Source: Paenibacillus solani (GTDB lineage Bacteria > Bacillota > Bacilli > Paenibacillales > Paenibacillaceae). From it: a stretch of 64,000 bases of DNA. The notes beneath the pieces were generated by a model that did no database searches, was not told the DNA's origin, and worked only from the letters and a program-made list of their open reading frames with translations. The stretch's first letter is position 1. Each line of letters begins with the position of its first letter. The stretch lies in contig NZ_LIUT01000008.1 of NCBI RefSeq assembly GCF_001277345.1, positions 623,658 to 687,657 of the forward strand, in the 5' to 3' direction. Both the position numbers and the translations under genes were made by a program. This document shows positions 8,535 to 17,037 of the stretch, piece by piece.

Positions 8535-9302
8535 ATGCATGATTCACCGATTATTGATCTAGGTGGATTTCGACTTGATCTATCAGCCGTCATTATGTTG
8601 CTAGTGACTTGTATCATTGTCTTCGTACTGGCGAGGCTGGCCGTTCGTAATCTGTCTGTCGAAAACCCTTCCAAAATGCAAAACTTCATGGAGTGGGTCG
8701 TAGAATTTGTGCAAGGCATCGTAGCCAGTGCTATGGATTTAAAGAAGGGGAAACCCTATATATCTCTAGGTTTAACCTTGATTATATTTATCTTCGTAGC
8801 GAACTTGCTAGGATTGCCGTTTGCTATTATCACAGACTTGCCTGCTGATTTTAAAGTGTTCGGTCATACGATTGAAGCTACGAGAGGTCTGCAAGATGGC
8901 CATATGGCTCACGTTCTCTGGTGGAAATCACCGACAGCTGACATCTCCATTACAGCAGGTTTAGCAATCGTTGTGTTCTTCTTGATGAACTACCTGGGTC
9001 TGAAGCTGAATCGCAAGCATTACCTGAAGCATTACATCGAACCGTTCCCGATCTTCCTGCCGCTCAATATCATTGAGAACCTGGCAAAACCGATCGCTCT
9101 GGCAATCCGTTTGTTTGCTAACATCTTCGCAGGTGAGGTACTCATCACGGTAATCCTGAAAATGGGATACTTCGGTATACCGTTCCTGGCCGTATGGCAA
9201 GGGTTCAGTATATTTATCGGTGCATTGCAGGCTTTCATCTTTACGATCTTGACCATGGTTTATATCGCACAAACCACGGTTCACGAAGAAGAAGCGCATT
9301 AA
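8535..9302 (+). CDS. atpB: ATP synthase Fo subunit a
   Basis: Subunit a forms the proton half-channels next to the c-ring. The product from ATG 8535 is 255 aa with five to six membrane helices. The essential channel arginine is in LAIRLFANIFAGE, and a conserved motif PLNIIENLAKP precedes it. ATG 8535 follows AAAGGGGTG at 8516-8523; the TTG at 8511 overlaps that site and is unlikely to be the start. It is third in the atp operon. Confidence 0.96.
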   Translation: MHDSPIIDLGGFRLDLSAVIMLLVTCIIVFVLARLAVRNLSVENPSKMQNFMEWVVEFVQGIVASAMDLKKGKPYISLGLTLIIFIFVANLLGLPFAIITDLPADFKVFGHTIEATRGLQDGHMAHVLWWKSPTADISITAGLAIVVFFLMNYLGLKLNRKHYLKHYIEPFPIFLPLNIIENLAKPIALAIRLFANIFAGEVLITVILKMGYFGIPFLAVWQGFSIFIGALQAFIFTILTMVYIAQTTVHEEEAH

Positions 9303-9397
9303 TAAGCTCGGCCGAAACGTGCCGGCTAATCGGCAATTTCGAAAGAGATCTATTATATTAACTAAATTAGAACCATATTTAAGGAGGAAATTTATCA

Positions 9398-9610
9398 ATG
9401 GAATTTTTAGCAGCAGCTATTGCAGTAGGTTTGGGCGCGTTGGGCGCAGGTTTGGGTAACGGTATGATCGTAAGTAGAACAGTAGAATCTATCGCTCGTC
9501 AACCGGAAGCTCGCGGTCCGTTGCAAACAACGATGTTTATCGGTGTTGGTATCGTCGAGGTAGTTCCACTCGCTGCTACCGTTATTGCTTTCTTGATCAT
9601 GTTTTCTTAA
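9398..9610 (+). CDS. atpE: ATP synthase Fo subunit c
   Basis: This is a 70-aa hairpin proteolipid with two membrane helices and the polar loop ARQPEARG. The proton-carrying carboxylate is Glu54 in GIVEVVP. The extra Gln and Ser ligands of sodium-type c subunits are not apparent, so proton coupling is expected. The N-terminal helix has the glycine-rich packing motif GLGALGAGLGNG. AAGGAGGAAA lies directly upstream, a stronger ribosome binding site than those of its neighbours, in keeping with the high copy number of subunit c. Confidence 0.97.
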   Translation: MEFLAAAIAVGLGALGAGLGNGMIVSRTVESIARQPEARGPLQTTMFIGVGIVEVVPLAATVIAFLIMFS

Positions 9611-9708
9611 TAAGAATACAACGGTTTGGCGGGGAGGGCCGATGCCATCCGCGCCTTCGTTTTGTTAAGAACTGCAATTCGCATTAACGGAAAGGAGTGA
9701 CTTCATCC

Positions 9709-10200
9709 ATGGGAGAAGTACTTTGGGAGAATATTATAGTCTCAATTCTTGCATTTGCTATTCTGTACTTTCTGCTTAATAAATATGCTTTCGGTAAATT
9801 GTTTGCAATTATGGAGCAGCGTCGGGAATTGGTCGTGAGCCAGCTCGACGAAGCTTCCAAAACTCGCGAACAGGCACATGTCTATGTAGAAGAGCAGAAG
9901 CAAGCGCTGAACCAAGCGCGTCAAGAAGCTCATGAGATCATCGAACGTTCCAAGCAAACGAGCAACAAGCAGGCTGAACAGATTTTGGAACTGGCTAAAG
10001 AGGAAGCGGATCGCATCAAAGTCGATGCTGTACGCGAAATCGAGAGCGAGAAAACGAAAGCCGTGGCAGAGCTTCGCGGTGAAATCGGCAGCGTTTCCGT
10101 TAAGATCGCTGAGAAGCTGATTGAACGTGAAGTGAAGAATGACCAAGCTCAAGAAGAACTGGTGGACCAATACCTTAAAGAGGTAGGAGGCAGATCATGA
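9709..10200 (+). CDS. atpF: ATP synthase Fo subunit b
   Basis: Subunit b is the peripheral stalk. It has one N-terminal membrane helix (about residues 5-27) followed by a long charged coiled coil rich in Glu, Lys, Gln and Arg. From ATG 9709 it is 163 aa. AAAGGAG (9691-9697) supports this start over GTG 9697, which lies within the ribosome binding site. The stop overlaps the atpH start by four bases (ATGA). Confidence 0.95.
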   Translation: MGEVLWENIIVSILAFAILYFLLNKYAFGKLFAIMEQRRELVVSQLDEASKTREQAHVYVEEQKQALNQARQEAHEIIERSKQTSNKQAEQILELAKEEADRIKVDAVREIESEKTKAVAELRGEIGSVSVKIAEKLIEREVKNDQAQEELVDQYLKEVGGRS

Positions 10201-10742
10201 GCCAAAATACAGTAGCAGCCAAGCGGTATGCGCGGGCGCTGTTCGATGTGGCGGCTCAGCAGCAGAAGGGTCTGGAAGTGGAAGAGGAGCTGCGCGCAGT
10301 TGTGCAAGCTATTGAAGGTGATGCGGACATTCAAACCTTCATCTCCACGCCGAATATTCCCCAGTCCGTAAAGATGAATGCCATTAGGCAGGCGTTAGCA
10401 GGTAAAGTATCGCAGCCGGTCTTGAATACGATAGAATTGCTTCTTGACCGTGGGCGTACAGATATGTTCTCCGAACTGCTGAACAGTTATGTGAAGATAC
10501 AAGGCGAAAGCTTGGGATTGGCAGACGCTACGGTATACTCCACTTATCCGCTTAGCGATCAGGAAAAAGAACAGGTAGCTTCGGAATTCGGACAGTTGGC
10601 ACATCAGAAGATCCGGGTGTCCAATATTGTAGACAAGAGCTTGCTCGGGGGCCTGAAGGTTGTCATTGGCGATAAGCTGTATGATGGAAGCCTCTCCGGT
10701 AAGCTGGAACGTCTTGAAAAGTCTTTTAATAGACGAGCATAG
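10197..10742 (+). CDS. atpH: ATP synthase F1 subunit delta
   Basis: Delta joins the peripheral stalk to the top of F1. The 181-aa protein has the helical N-terminal domain (AAKRYARALFDVA) and the C-terminal signature ending near GLKVVIGDKLYDGSLSGKL. The start ATG 10197 overlaps the atpF stop. The terminal SGKLERLEKSF is the expected family ending. Confidence 0.95.
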   Translation: MSQNTVAAKRYARALFDVAAQQQKGLEVEEELRAVVQAIEGDADIQTFISTPNIPQSVKMNAIRQALAGKVSQPVLNTIELLLDRGRTDMFSELLNSYVKIQGESLGLADATVYSTYPLSDQEKEQVASEFGQLAHQKIRVSNIVDKSLLGGLKVVIGDKLYDGSLSGKLERLEKSFNRRA

Positions 10743-10760
10743 TAGATAGGGGTGAAAACG

Positions 10761-12275
10761 TTGAGTATCAGACCTGAAGAAATCAGTACTTTAATCAAAA
10801 GTCAAATTGAAGAATATAAATCCGATATCACTGTCTCTGAAGTAGGTACGGTCATTCAAGTTAGTGACGGTATTGCTCGCGTGTATGGCCTGGAGAACGC
10901 AATGTCCGGGGAACTCCTGGAGTTCCAGAACGGCGTGTTCGGTCTGGCGCTGAACCTTGAAGAGAGCAATGTGGGTGTCGTTATCTTGGGACCTTACTCC
11001 GATATCAAGGAAGGCGATCAGGTAAAACGTACAGGACGTATCATGGAAGTTCCTGTAGGCGAAGCTCTGCTTGGACGCGTTGTCAATCCGCTGGGTCAAC
11101 CGCTTGACGGCAAGGGACCTATTGAAGCGGCTGCTTTCCGTCCGGTTGAGAGTAGTGCACCAGGCGTTATCGACCGTAAGTCGGTTCATGAGCCTATGCA
11201 AACAGGGATTAAAGCGATTGACGCAATGGTGCCGATCGGCCGCGGACAGCGCGAGCTCATTATCGGTGACCGCCAAACGGGTAAAACCACGGTTGCAATC
11301 GATACTATTCTAAACCAAAAAGGCAGCGGCGTGAAATGTATCTATGTAGCGATTGGACAAAAGCAATCGACTGTAGCACAAGTGGTTGAAACTCTTCGCC
11401 GTTACGGCGCACTGGAGTACACCATTGTTGTTACGGCTTCGGCTTCTGAGCCAGCTCCGCTGCAGTATATCGCTCCGTACGCAGGTTGCGCAATGGGCGA
11501 GTACTTTATGTACAAAGGCGAGCATGCGCTCATCATCTATGATGACTTGTCCAAACAAGCGGCTGCATACCGTGAGTTGTCCTTGCTCCTTCGTCGTCCT
11601 CCGGGTCGGGAAGCTTATCCGGGTGACGTGTTCTATCTGCACTCCCGTTTGCTGGAACGTGCAGCGAAGCTCAATGATGAGCTTGGTGGTGGTTCATTAA
11701 CCGCACTTCCATTTATTGAAACACAGGCTTCTGACGTATCTGCTTACATTCCAACCAACGTAATTTCGATTACGGATGGACAGATCTTCCTGGAGTCCGA
11801 GTTGTTCTACTCCGGTCAGCGTCCAGCGATTAACGTTGGTATTTCGGTATCCCGTGTCGGTGGTTCCGCGCAGATCAAAGCGATGAAAAAGGTTGCAGGG
11901 GGCATGAAGCTGGATCTTGCGCAGTATCGTGAGCTTCAGGCGTTCTCCCAGTTCGGATCCGATCTGGACAAATCAACCTTGGCTCGTTTGAACCGTGGTG
12001 CAAGATTGATGGAAATTCTGAAACAGGGCGTAAACCAGCCGTTGTCCGTTGAACAGCAGGTGGTTAGCTTGTACGCAGCTGTTAAGGGATATATCGATGA
12101 TATCGAGGTTGCCGACGTGCGTCGTTTCGAGAGCGAATTCCTCGCGTTTATTGAAAGCAATAAACCGGAGATTCTTCAATCCATCAGAGATACGAAGGAT
12201 CTGACATCCGATAACGAAAACGCTTTGAAAGCGGCGATCGATCAATTTAAGAAGGGCTTTGCCACTTCGGTGTAA
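10761..12275 (+). CDS. atpA: ATP synthase F1 subunit alpha
   Basis: Alpha is the non-catalytic nucleotide-binding subunit of the F1 hexamer. The 504-aa product has Walker A GDRQTGKT, the ALIIYDDLSKQA stretch, and the alpha signature PAINVGISVSRVGG. The start is probably TTG 10761 (MSIRPEEIS), which matches the usual MSI(K/R)xEEIS beginning and lies just downstream of AGGGGTGA. The alternative GTG 10752 is inside that ribosome binding site. The gene is followed by an unusual 268-bp gap carrying a hairpin array before atpG. Confidence 0.97.
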   Translation: MSIRPEEISTLIKSQIEEYKSDITVSEVGTVIQVSDGIARVYGLENAMSGELLEFQNGVFGLALNLEESNVGVVILGPYSDIKEGDQVKRTGRIMEVPVGEALLGRVVNPLGQPLDGKGPIEAAAFRPVESSAPGVIDRKSVHEPMQTGIKAIDAMVPIGRGQRELIIGDRQTGKTTVAIDTILNQKGSGVKCIYVAIGQKQSTVAQVVETLRRYGALEYTIVVTASASEPAPLQYIAPYAGCAMGEYFMYKGEHALIIYDDLSKQAAAYRELSLLLRRPPGREAYPGDVFYLHSRLLERAAKLNDELGGGSLTALPFIETQASDVSAYIPTNVISITDGQIFLESELFYSGQRPAINVGISVSRVGGSAQIKAMKKVAGGMKLDLAQYRELQAFSQFGSDLDKSTLARLNRGARLMEILKQGVNQPLSVEQQVVSLYAAVKGYIDDIEVADVRRFESEFLAFIESNKPEILQSIRDTKDLTSDNENALKAAIDQFKKGFATSV

Positions 12276-12302
12276 GCTCCTCAAGCAAGTAACAGGAGGG
12301 GA

Positions 12303-12319
12303 GCCGGGTTACGCCCGGC
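12303..12319 (+). repeat. GC-rich hairpin directly after atpA
   Basis: Arms GCCGGG (12303-12308) and CCCGGC (12314-12319) enclose a five-base loop, and flanking AGGAGG and CCTCT can extend the stem. TTTC follows, too weak a T run for an efficient terminator, so partial termination or 3'-end protection of the upstream message is plausible. Confidence 0.6.
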
Positions 12320-12345
12320 ATCCTCTTTCATCATATGGAATGTAG

Positions 12346-12527
12346 CTTTGGCTGTGACCAAAGTGATGTTGTCTAACAGGTTTGGCTTTGGTCCTAGCCA
12401 AAGCTTGGTCTACGTATATGAAGTTGGCTTTGGCTCGGCCAAGGCTAGGTATTTGCTTACGAAGTAACTTTGGCTTCGCCAAAGTTAGGTGATTGCTTTC
12501 GAAGTTAGCTTTGGCTTCGCCAAAGCT
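12346..12527 (+). repeat. Tandem array of five hairpin units between atpA and atpG
   Basis: Five imperfect units of about 40 bp each contain a CTTTGG...CCAAAG hairpin. Arms are 12346-12351/12358-12363, 12385-12391/12398-12404, 12428-12434/12438-12444, 12465-12474/12478-12487 and 12507-12515/12519-12527. Units 3 to 5 are the most alike, each beginning GAAGT and spaced 41 and 40 bp apart; units 4 and 5 have perfect 9-10 bp stems closed by a TTC loop. Base changes on one arm are often matched on the other (AACTTTGGC/GCCAAAGTT, AGCTTTGGC/GCCAAAGCT). The last hairpin ends 16 bp before the atpG start. Confidence 0.85.
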
Positions 12528-12543
12528 TTAAGGTGGTGAAAAC

Positions 12544-13404
12544 ATGGCAAGAGGATTACGTGATATTAAGCGGCAGATCAAGAGTGTTCAGAACACAAGG
12601 CAGATCACCAAGGCGATGGAAATGGTTGCTGCTGCCAAGCTGAGAAGAGCTCAAGAGAAGGCAACCTCTGCACTTCCCTACTCCGAGAAGCTGAAAGAGG
12701 TTGTGGGCAGCATAGCTGCTGGAACCAATGGAATCAGTCATCCGATGCTGGAGAAGCGCGAAGTGAAGAAAACCGGTTATCTGGTAATCACTTCTGACCG
12801 CGGTCTTGCTGGTGCATCGAACTCCAACATTTTGCGCAAGGTTTCGAATTTTATCGCAGAACGCCATCAGTCCAAGGATGAGTATTGCCTGTTTGTGATC
12901 GGACGTAAAGGACGGGATTATTTCCGTCGTCGTGGACTTCCGGTTGTTGAAGAGCTCACCGATTTATCCGATAGTCCGACTTATGCAGATATCAAGACCA
13001 TCGCTAATGCGGCGGTTCATCAGTATGAGCTGGGTCAGATTGATGAGTTATACGTGTGCTATAACCAATTCGTGAATGCCTTGACTCAACTGCAAGAGAT
13101 CTCCAAACTTCTGCCAATGGAGAACATTGGTAGTGGAGGCGACTTGACCAGTTATGAATACGAACCTTCTCCTGAAGGCGTGCTTGAGATTCTGCTTCCG
13201 AAATATGCGGAAACGTTGATTTTCAGTGCAATGCTGAATGCGAAGGCGAGTGAGCTGGGTGCGAAGATGACTGCGATGGGCGCAGCCACGAAGAACGCGA
13301 GCAAGATGATCAACGAGTTGAACCTCACATATAACCGTGCTCGTCAGGCTGCCATTACGCAGGAAATTTCCGAGATCGTGGGCGGCGCAAACGCTCAGCA
13401 GTAA
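12544..13404 (+). CDS. atpG: ATP synthase F1 subunit gamma
   Basis: Gamma is the central rotor shaft of F1. The 286-aa protein has the paired terminal helices of the family: RDIKRQIKSVQNTRQITKAM at the N terminus and LTYNRARQAAITQEISEIV at the C terminus. The start is ATG 12544 after AAGGTGG (12530-12536). The gene follows the hairpin array rather than adjoining atpA directly, which may lower its expression relative to alpha; one gamma is needed per three alpha and three beta subunits. Confidence 0.97.
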   Translation: MARGLRDIKRQIKSVQNTRQITKAMEMVAAAKLRRAQEKATSALPYSEKLKEVVGSIAAGTNGISHPMLEKREVKKTGYLVITSDRGLAGASNSNILRKVSNFIAERHQSKDEYCLFVIGRKGRDYFRRRGLPVVEELTDLSDSPTYADIKTIANAAVHQYELGQIDELYVCYNQFVNALTQLQEISKLLPMENIGSGGDLTSYEYEPSPEGVLEILLPKYAETLIFSAMLNAKASELGAKMTAMGAATKNASKMINELNLTYNRARQAAITQEISEIVGGANAQQ

Positions 13405-13518
13405 TGCACATTGGAATTTATAATTTAGTATGTAACGGATATGCGGCATGACATGTCAGCCGCTTTTACGATCATCGTTCATCCTTAGAGGTGAGCGGGT
13501 AGGAGGGAAAACGAATCA

Positions 13519-14919
13519 ATGAATAAAGGACGCGTTGTCAGCATTACAGGTGCTGTAGTTGACATTGAATTTGAGCGCGGTCATCTTCCCGAGATTTTTA
13601 ATGCTGTCAAGATTGAAGCAACGTTGGAAGGCGGCCGCTCGATTGATTTGACTTTGGAAGTATCCAATCATTTAGGAGATAATCTGGTTCGTTGTATCGC
13701 GATGTCATCCACGGATGGTCTCATTCGCGGTATCGAAGCTGTGGACTTGGGCAGACCAATTACGGTACCTGTAGGTTCCGCTACACTCGGCCGAGTATTT
13801 AACGTACTGGGTGAGCCGATCGATAATGCGGGTGCTGTGGTATCCGAAGTAAACAACCCGATTCACCGCGAAGCTCCTGCTTATGACGAGCTTTCTACCC
13901 AAGCAGAAATGCTGGAAACGGGTATTAAAGTTATCGACTTGCTAGCTCCTTACCAAAAAGGCGGTAAAATCGGTCTCTTTGGTGGTGCCGGTGTAGGTAA
14001 AACCGTTGCGATCCAGGAATTGATCAACAATATCGCTCAAGAACACGGCGGTATCTCCGTATTTGCCGGCGTAGGCGAGCGTACTCGTGAAGGTAATGAC
14101 CTGTATCACGAGATGAGTGATTCCGGCGTTATCAGCAAAACGGCGATGGTGTTCGGTCAGATGAACGAGCCTCCAGGTGCCCGTCTTCGTGTAGCATTGA
14201 CTGGTTTGACGATGGCGGAATATTTCCGTGATCAAGAAGGTAAAGACGTATTGCTCTTTATCGACAACATTTTCCGCTTTACTCAAGCGGGTTCCGAAGT
14301 ATCCGCCCTTCTGGGCCGTATGCCTTCCGCAGTAGGTTACCAGCCAACGCTGGCATCCGAGATGGGACGCTTGCAGGAGCGGATTACTTCTACCAAAAAA
14401 GGATCTGTAACCTCCATTCAGGCTATCTATGTACCTGCGGATGACTATACGGATCCGGCTCCGGCGACGACGTTTGCTCACTTGGATGCAACGACGAACC
14501 TCGAGCGTAAAATTTCCGAGATGGGTATCTACCCTGCGGTAGATCCGCTTGCATCCAGTTCCCGTATTTTGGCTCCGGAAATTGTGGGTGAAGAGCACTA
14601 TAATGTAGCTCAGGGCGTAAAGCAAATTCTTGCACGCTACAATGAGCTTCAAGATATCATTGCCATCCTCGGTATGGATGAGCTGAGTGAGGAAGATAAA
14701 GCGATTGTTGGACGTGCTCGTCGTATTCAGCGTTTCCTTTCCCAAGCTTTCCACGTTGCCGAGCAGTTCAACGGCATTCCGGGTAAGTATGTACCGGTTA
14801 AAGAAACCGTGCGCAGCTTCAAAGAAATCTTGGAAGGCAAGTACGATCACCTTCCAGAAGCGGCTTTCTTGTTCGTAGGTACGATTGAAGAGGCAGTTGA
14901 AAAAGCAAAAACATTGTAA
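13519..14919 (+). CDS. atpD: ATP synthase F1 subunit beta
   Basis: Beta carries the catalytic sites for ATP synthesis. The 466-aa protein has Walker A GGAGVGKT, the catalytic glutamate in GERTREGND, Walker B DVLLFIDNIFRF, and ALLGRMPSAVGYQPTL. It starts at ATG 13519 after GGAGGGAAAA. The 114-bp gap from atpG holds no gene. Confidence 0.98.
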   Translation: MNKGRVVSITGAVVDIEFERGHLPEIFNAVKIEATLEGGRSIDLTLEVSNHLGDNLVRCIAMSSTDGLIRGIEAVDLGRPITVPVGSATLGRVFNVLGEPIDNAGAVVSEVNNPIHREAPAYDELSTQAEMLETGIKVIDLLAPYQKGGKIGLFGGAGVGKTVAIQELINNIAQEHGGISVFAGVGERTREGNDLYHEMSDSGVISKTAMVFGQMNEPPGARLRVALTGLTMAEYFRDQEGKDVLLFIDNIFRFTQAGSEVSALLGRMPSAVGYQPTLASEMGRLQERITSTKKGSVTSIQAIYVPADDYTDPAPATTFAHLDATTNLERKISEMGIYPAVDPLASSSRILAPEIVGEEHYNVAQGVKQILARYNELQDIIAILGMDELSEEDKAIVGRARRIQRFLSQAFHVAEQFNGIPGKYVPVKETVRSFKEILEGKYDHLPEAAFLFVGTIEEAVEKAKTL

Positions 14920-15018
14920 GCTGACGCTCCGTGATCAGCAGACCGCAGCCGAACCCGTACCGGGACGGTAAGGTCTGCTGCGCGAGTTTTCTGCGGAAAA
15001 CGGTGAGGAGGGATGGAA

Positions 15019-15423
15019 GTGAGCACCATTTTGTTGGAAATCGTAACCCCGGACCGCCTGGTCTATTCCGAGCAGGTGAACAGTGTTACGGTACGTGGAG
15101 TTGAGGGAGAGCTGGGTATTTTGCCTGGCCATATTTCCTTCGTTACGCCGCTTCAGATAGCGCCAGTTTATGTGAAAGTCGGCAACGAGAAAACTCCGTT
15201 TGCGGTACAAGGCGGTTTTGTCGAAGTTCGTAAAGATAAGATTGTTATCCTGGCGGAAAGCGCAGAGAGAGCAACTGAGATCGATCTGGAGCGTGCGGAA
15301 GCCGCGAAGGAAAGAGCTGAAACTCGCCTGCATGCAAAGGGAAGACAGGACGAAGTTGACCATCGTCGCGCAGAGTTGGCTCTGCAAAGAGCGATGAACC
15401 GGATTAAAGTGAGACATAATTAA
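15019..15423 (+). CDS. atpC: ATP synthase F1 subunit epsilon
   Basis: Epsilon is the regulatory and coupling subunit that links gamma to the c-ring. The product is 134 aa, with an N-terminal beta-sandwich (ILLEIVTPDRLVYSE, GELGILPGH) and a C-terminal helical hairpin rich in Ala, Glu and Arg. GTG 15019 is preferred because GAGGAGGG (15005-15012) is six bases upstream; ATG 15013 lies almost on top of that site. A perfect terminator follows. Confidence 0.95.
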   Translation: MSTILLEIVTPDRLVYSEQVNSVTVRGVEGELGILPGHISFVTPLQIAPVYVKVGNEKTPFAVQGGFVEVRKDKIVILAESAERATEIDLERAEAAKERAETRLHAKGRQDEVDHRRAELALQRAMNRIKVRHN

Positions 15424-15434
15424 TGAACAGACAT

Positions 15435-15476
15435 AGACAGCTTGCTGTATTCATACAGCAAGCTGTCTTTTTTTAT
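15435..15476 (+). terminator. Terminator of the atp operon
   Basis: A perfect 16-bp stem (15435-15450 with 15453-15468, outer arm AGACAGCTTGC) with a 2-base centre is followed by a run of T. It marks the end of the ten-gene atp operon. Confidence 0.93.
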
Positions 15477-15696
15477 TTACTGGTCTACATAGGTTTCATT
15501 GATGCTGTTTCAACAATGAATCACAAGAAGAGTCTTCAATTATATAAATAAATGGTTCGGTAATTTAGGAGAGTACATTGAGTATCATAACTGCAATAGC
15601 TCTTGGAATCTAATACTCATAAGCCGATTGCGATTCTATTAAATGTGCGAATTTCCTATTACATCTATCGGTTATTTTAATAGAGTTGATGCATAA

Positions 15697-15963
15697 CCTA
15701 TAGCATCTAAGAGAGTAGGGTGGTCATCCTTATGGCTATTCTACTCCCGGAAGCAAATCTTCTCACTGGCACAGAATGTCGGTAAATCGTATTATGAGAA
15801 TCTAGCTGGCGGCTTGAATGCATCCGTAACCGTCAATAACTTCTCAGACGCGCCGGTATCGCTTGTTGGTTGCTGCTCTCCTGTCAGGTGCACTGCCGGT
15901 TTTTGGAACCATTCATATAGCGACCTCAGATTTCTAAAAGAGGCGAGGTATACAGTGACCTGA
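15697..15963 (+). pseudogene. Possible gene remnant without a start codon
   Basis: From 15697 to the TGA at 15961-15963 one frame is open for 88 codons but has no usable ATG or GTG near its beginning. The translation contains SLAQNVGKSYYENLAGGLNA and VTVNNFSDAPVSLVGCCSPV, followed by a second Cys. The pattern N-x-S-D-x-P-V-x-L-x-G then Cys recalls the cell-surface beta-domain seen in some redox-associated membrane proteins, but that is only an impression. A terminator lies 17 bp after the stop, as expected for the end of a real gene. It is most likely the 3' fragment of a decayed gene. Confidence 0.3.
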
Positions 15964-15979
15964 ATATGCTAAAAGCTTT

Positions 15980-16012
15980 ACCGGACCCTAAATTAGGTTC
16001 CGGTATTTTTTT
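15980..16012 (+). terminator. Terminator after the gene remnant
   Basis: Arms ACCGGACCCTAA (15980-15991) and TTAGGTTCCGGT (15993-16004) pair with one mismatch around a minimal loop and run into ATTTTTTT. No intact gene precedes it, which supports the idea that the open segment just upstream was once a gene. Confidence 0.8.
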
Positions 16013-16274
16013 GTAATATAATAAGTATAAATAGCTGCTTAGGGAATGAAAATATTACCATTACTGGTGTTTAAATGGTTTATGATGGCGTTATAAACAG
16101 TGTTTTTGACTTCTATTAATGGCGTGTTCTTGATCCTTTTTGAGCAATGTCGATAAATTTTATTATTTCCGAGGAAATGTCGGATAGAAAGTGCTGGATT
16201 CTTAGCGTCCAGCCAAGTATTATAGAAGAGTCGGTCCTGAAGTGGACTTGCGAATTTACGAAGGAGGAGGGAGC

Positions 16275-16529
16275 ATGAGTCAGGATTTATCTAGTTCAAT
16301 CAGTGCAATCGGTGTGAACGGATTGGTATCGATTGTCGTTTCGTTGATTTGTATTGCACTGGCTTGGTGGGCATTACAGCAAGTGAAGCTGGATTTGATT
16401 GTCCGTCATCCGAAAGGGCCGCAGGGAAAGTTGTTACACCTGCTGCTAGCTGTGGTGCTCGGGCGATTCGTGGCTGAATTCCTAATTGACTATATTACAT
16501 GGAGTCAAATGATCCGATATATGTTTTAG
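16275..16529 (+). CDS. ywzB: DUF1146 family membrane protein YwzB
   Basis: This 84-aa protein has two membrane segments (about residues 15-35 and 52-72) joined by the short basic loop LIVRHPKGPQGK. It matches the DUF1146/YwzB family of unknown function, which lies between the atp operon and murA in Bacillus as it does here. ATG 16275 (MSQDLS) follows AAGGAGGAGGG (16260-16270). The B. subtilis neighbour ywmB is not found in this window. Confidence 0.85.
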   Translation: MSQDLSSSISAIGVNGLVSIVVSLICIALAWWALQQVKLDLIVRHPKGPQGKLLHLLLAVVLGRFVAEFLIDYITWSQMIRYMF

Positions 16530-17037
16530 GGCGAGAAAGAACGTCATACATAACACTAGAATGTTTTCAAAGGTTCTTTTCGAATTTGATTGTATGATGA
16601 TGTTGCACTTACTCCATTTTATACTCGTCTGTTTTAAGTGCGGGTTGAATGGTTATATCTCTGTTAGATTGCTTGAAGAGAACATGTCGAATAAACACAT
16701 TTTATTATGTTAACACTTAACTTAATAAGACTTTGATCGGGCGGACCGTATGACTTCCGGACTATAAAGTTCACCCGGTAATTGTTGTGCATTGACAAGT
16801 GTTGATCGGTCATGGTAACTTTCGTAGGTCCTTACTGCGGATAACAGATGCTTCATAAAGCAGTATGATAAGTATCTGATAACAGATGCTGTTTCATCGA
16901 ATCAGGTGTCATAAATAGTTCGAAAATCGCTTGTATAGCTGAAAACCCTAATGGTAAGATGAAAGTTAGGGAATTAGCAGCAACTTAATCACTAACACAT
17001 GGAATCAGGAAAATTATGGACGCGGAGGGAAACCATG
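16530..17037 (+). other. AT-rich gap upstream of murA
   Basis: About 500 bp with no supported gene. It contains a 13-bp direct repeat GATAACAGATGCT (16840-16852 and 16878-16890), an inverted repeat TCATACA/TGTATGA (16544-16550, 16591-16597), and a TTGACA (16792-16797) whose partner TAACTT is a poor -10. murA expression probably starts within this region, but I cannot fix the promoter. Confidence 0.45.

Larger units (their letters stand above)
15477..16274 (+). other. AT-rich gap between the atp terminator and ywzB
   Basis: No intact gene is supported. The stretch holds a coding-like open segment without a start codon (15697-15963), a second terminator (15980-16012), and about 260 bp of AT-rich sequence before ywzB. 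Its composition is lower in GC than the neighbouring genes. Confidence 0.5.

Noticed and set aside
12346..12527. CRISPR array
   Set aside because: Units are imperfect, the hairpins vary in sequence, spacers are not unique 30-40 bp segments, and there are no cas genes.
13942..14850. 302-codon minus-strand frame opposite atpD
   Set aside because: Shadow of the beta subunit gene; no recognisable motif and no promoter or start signal.
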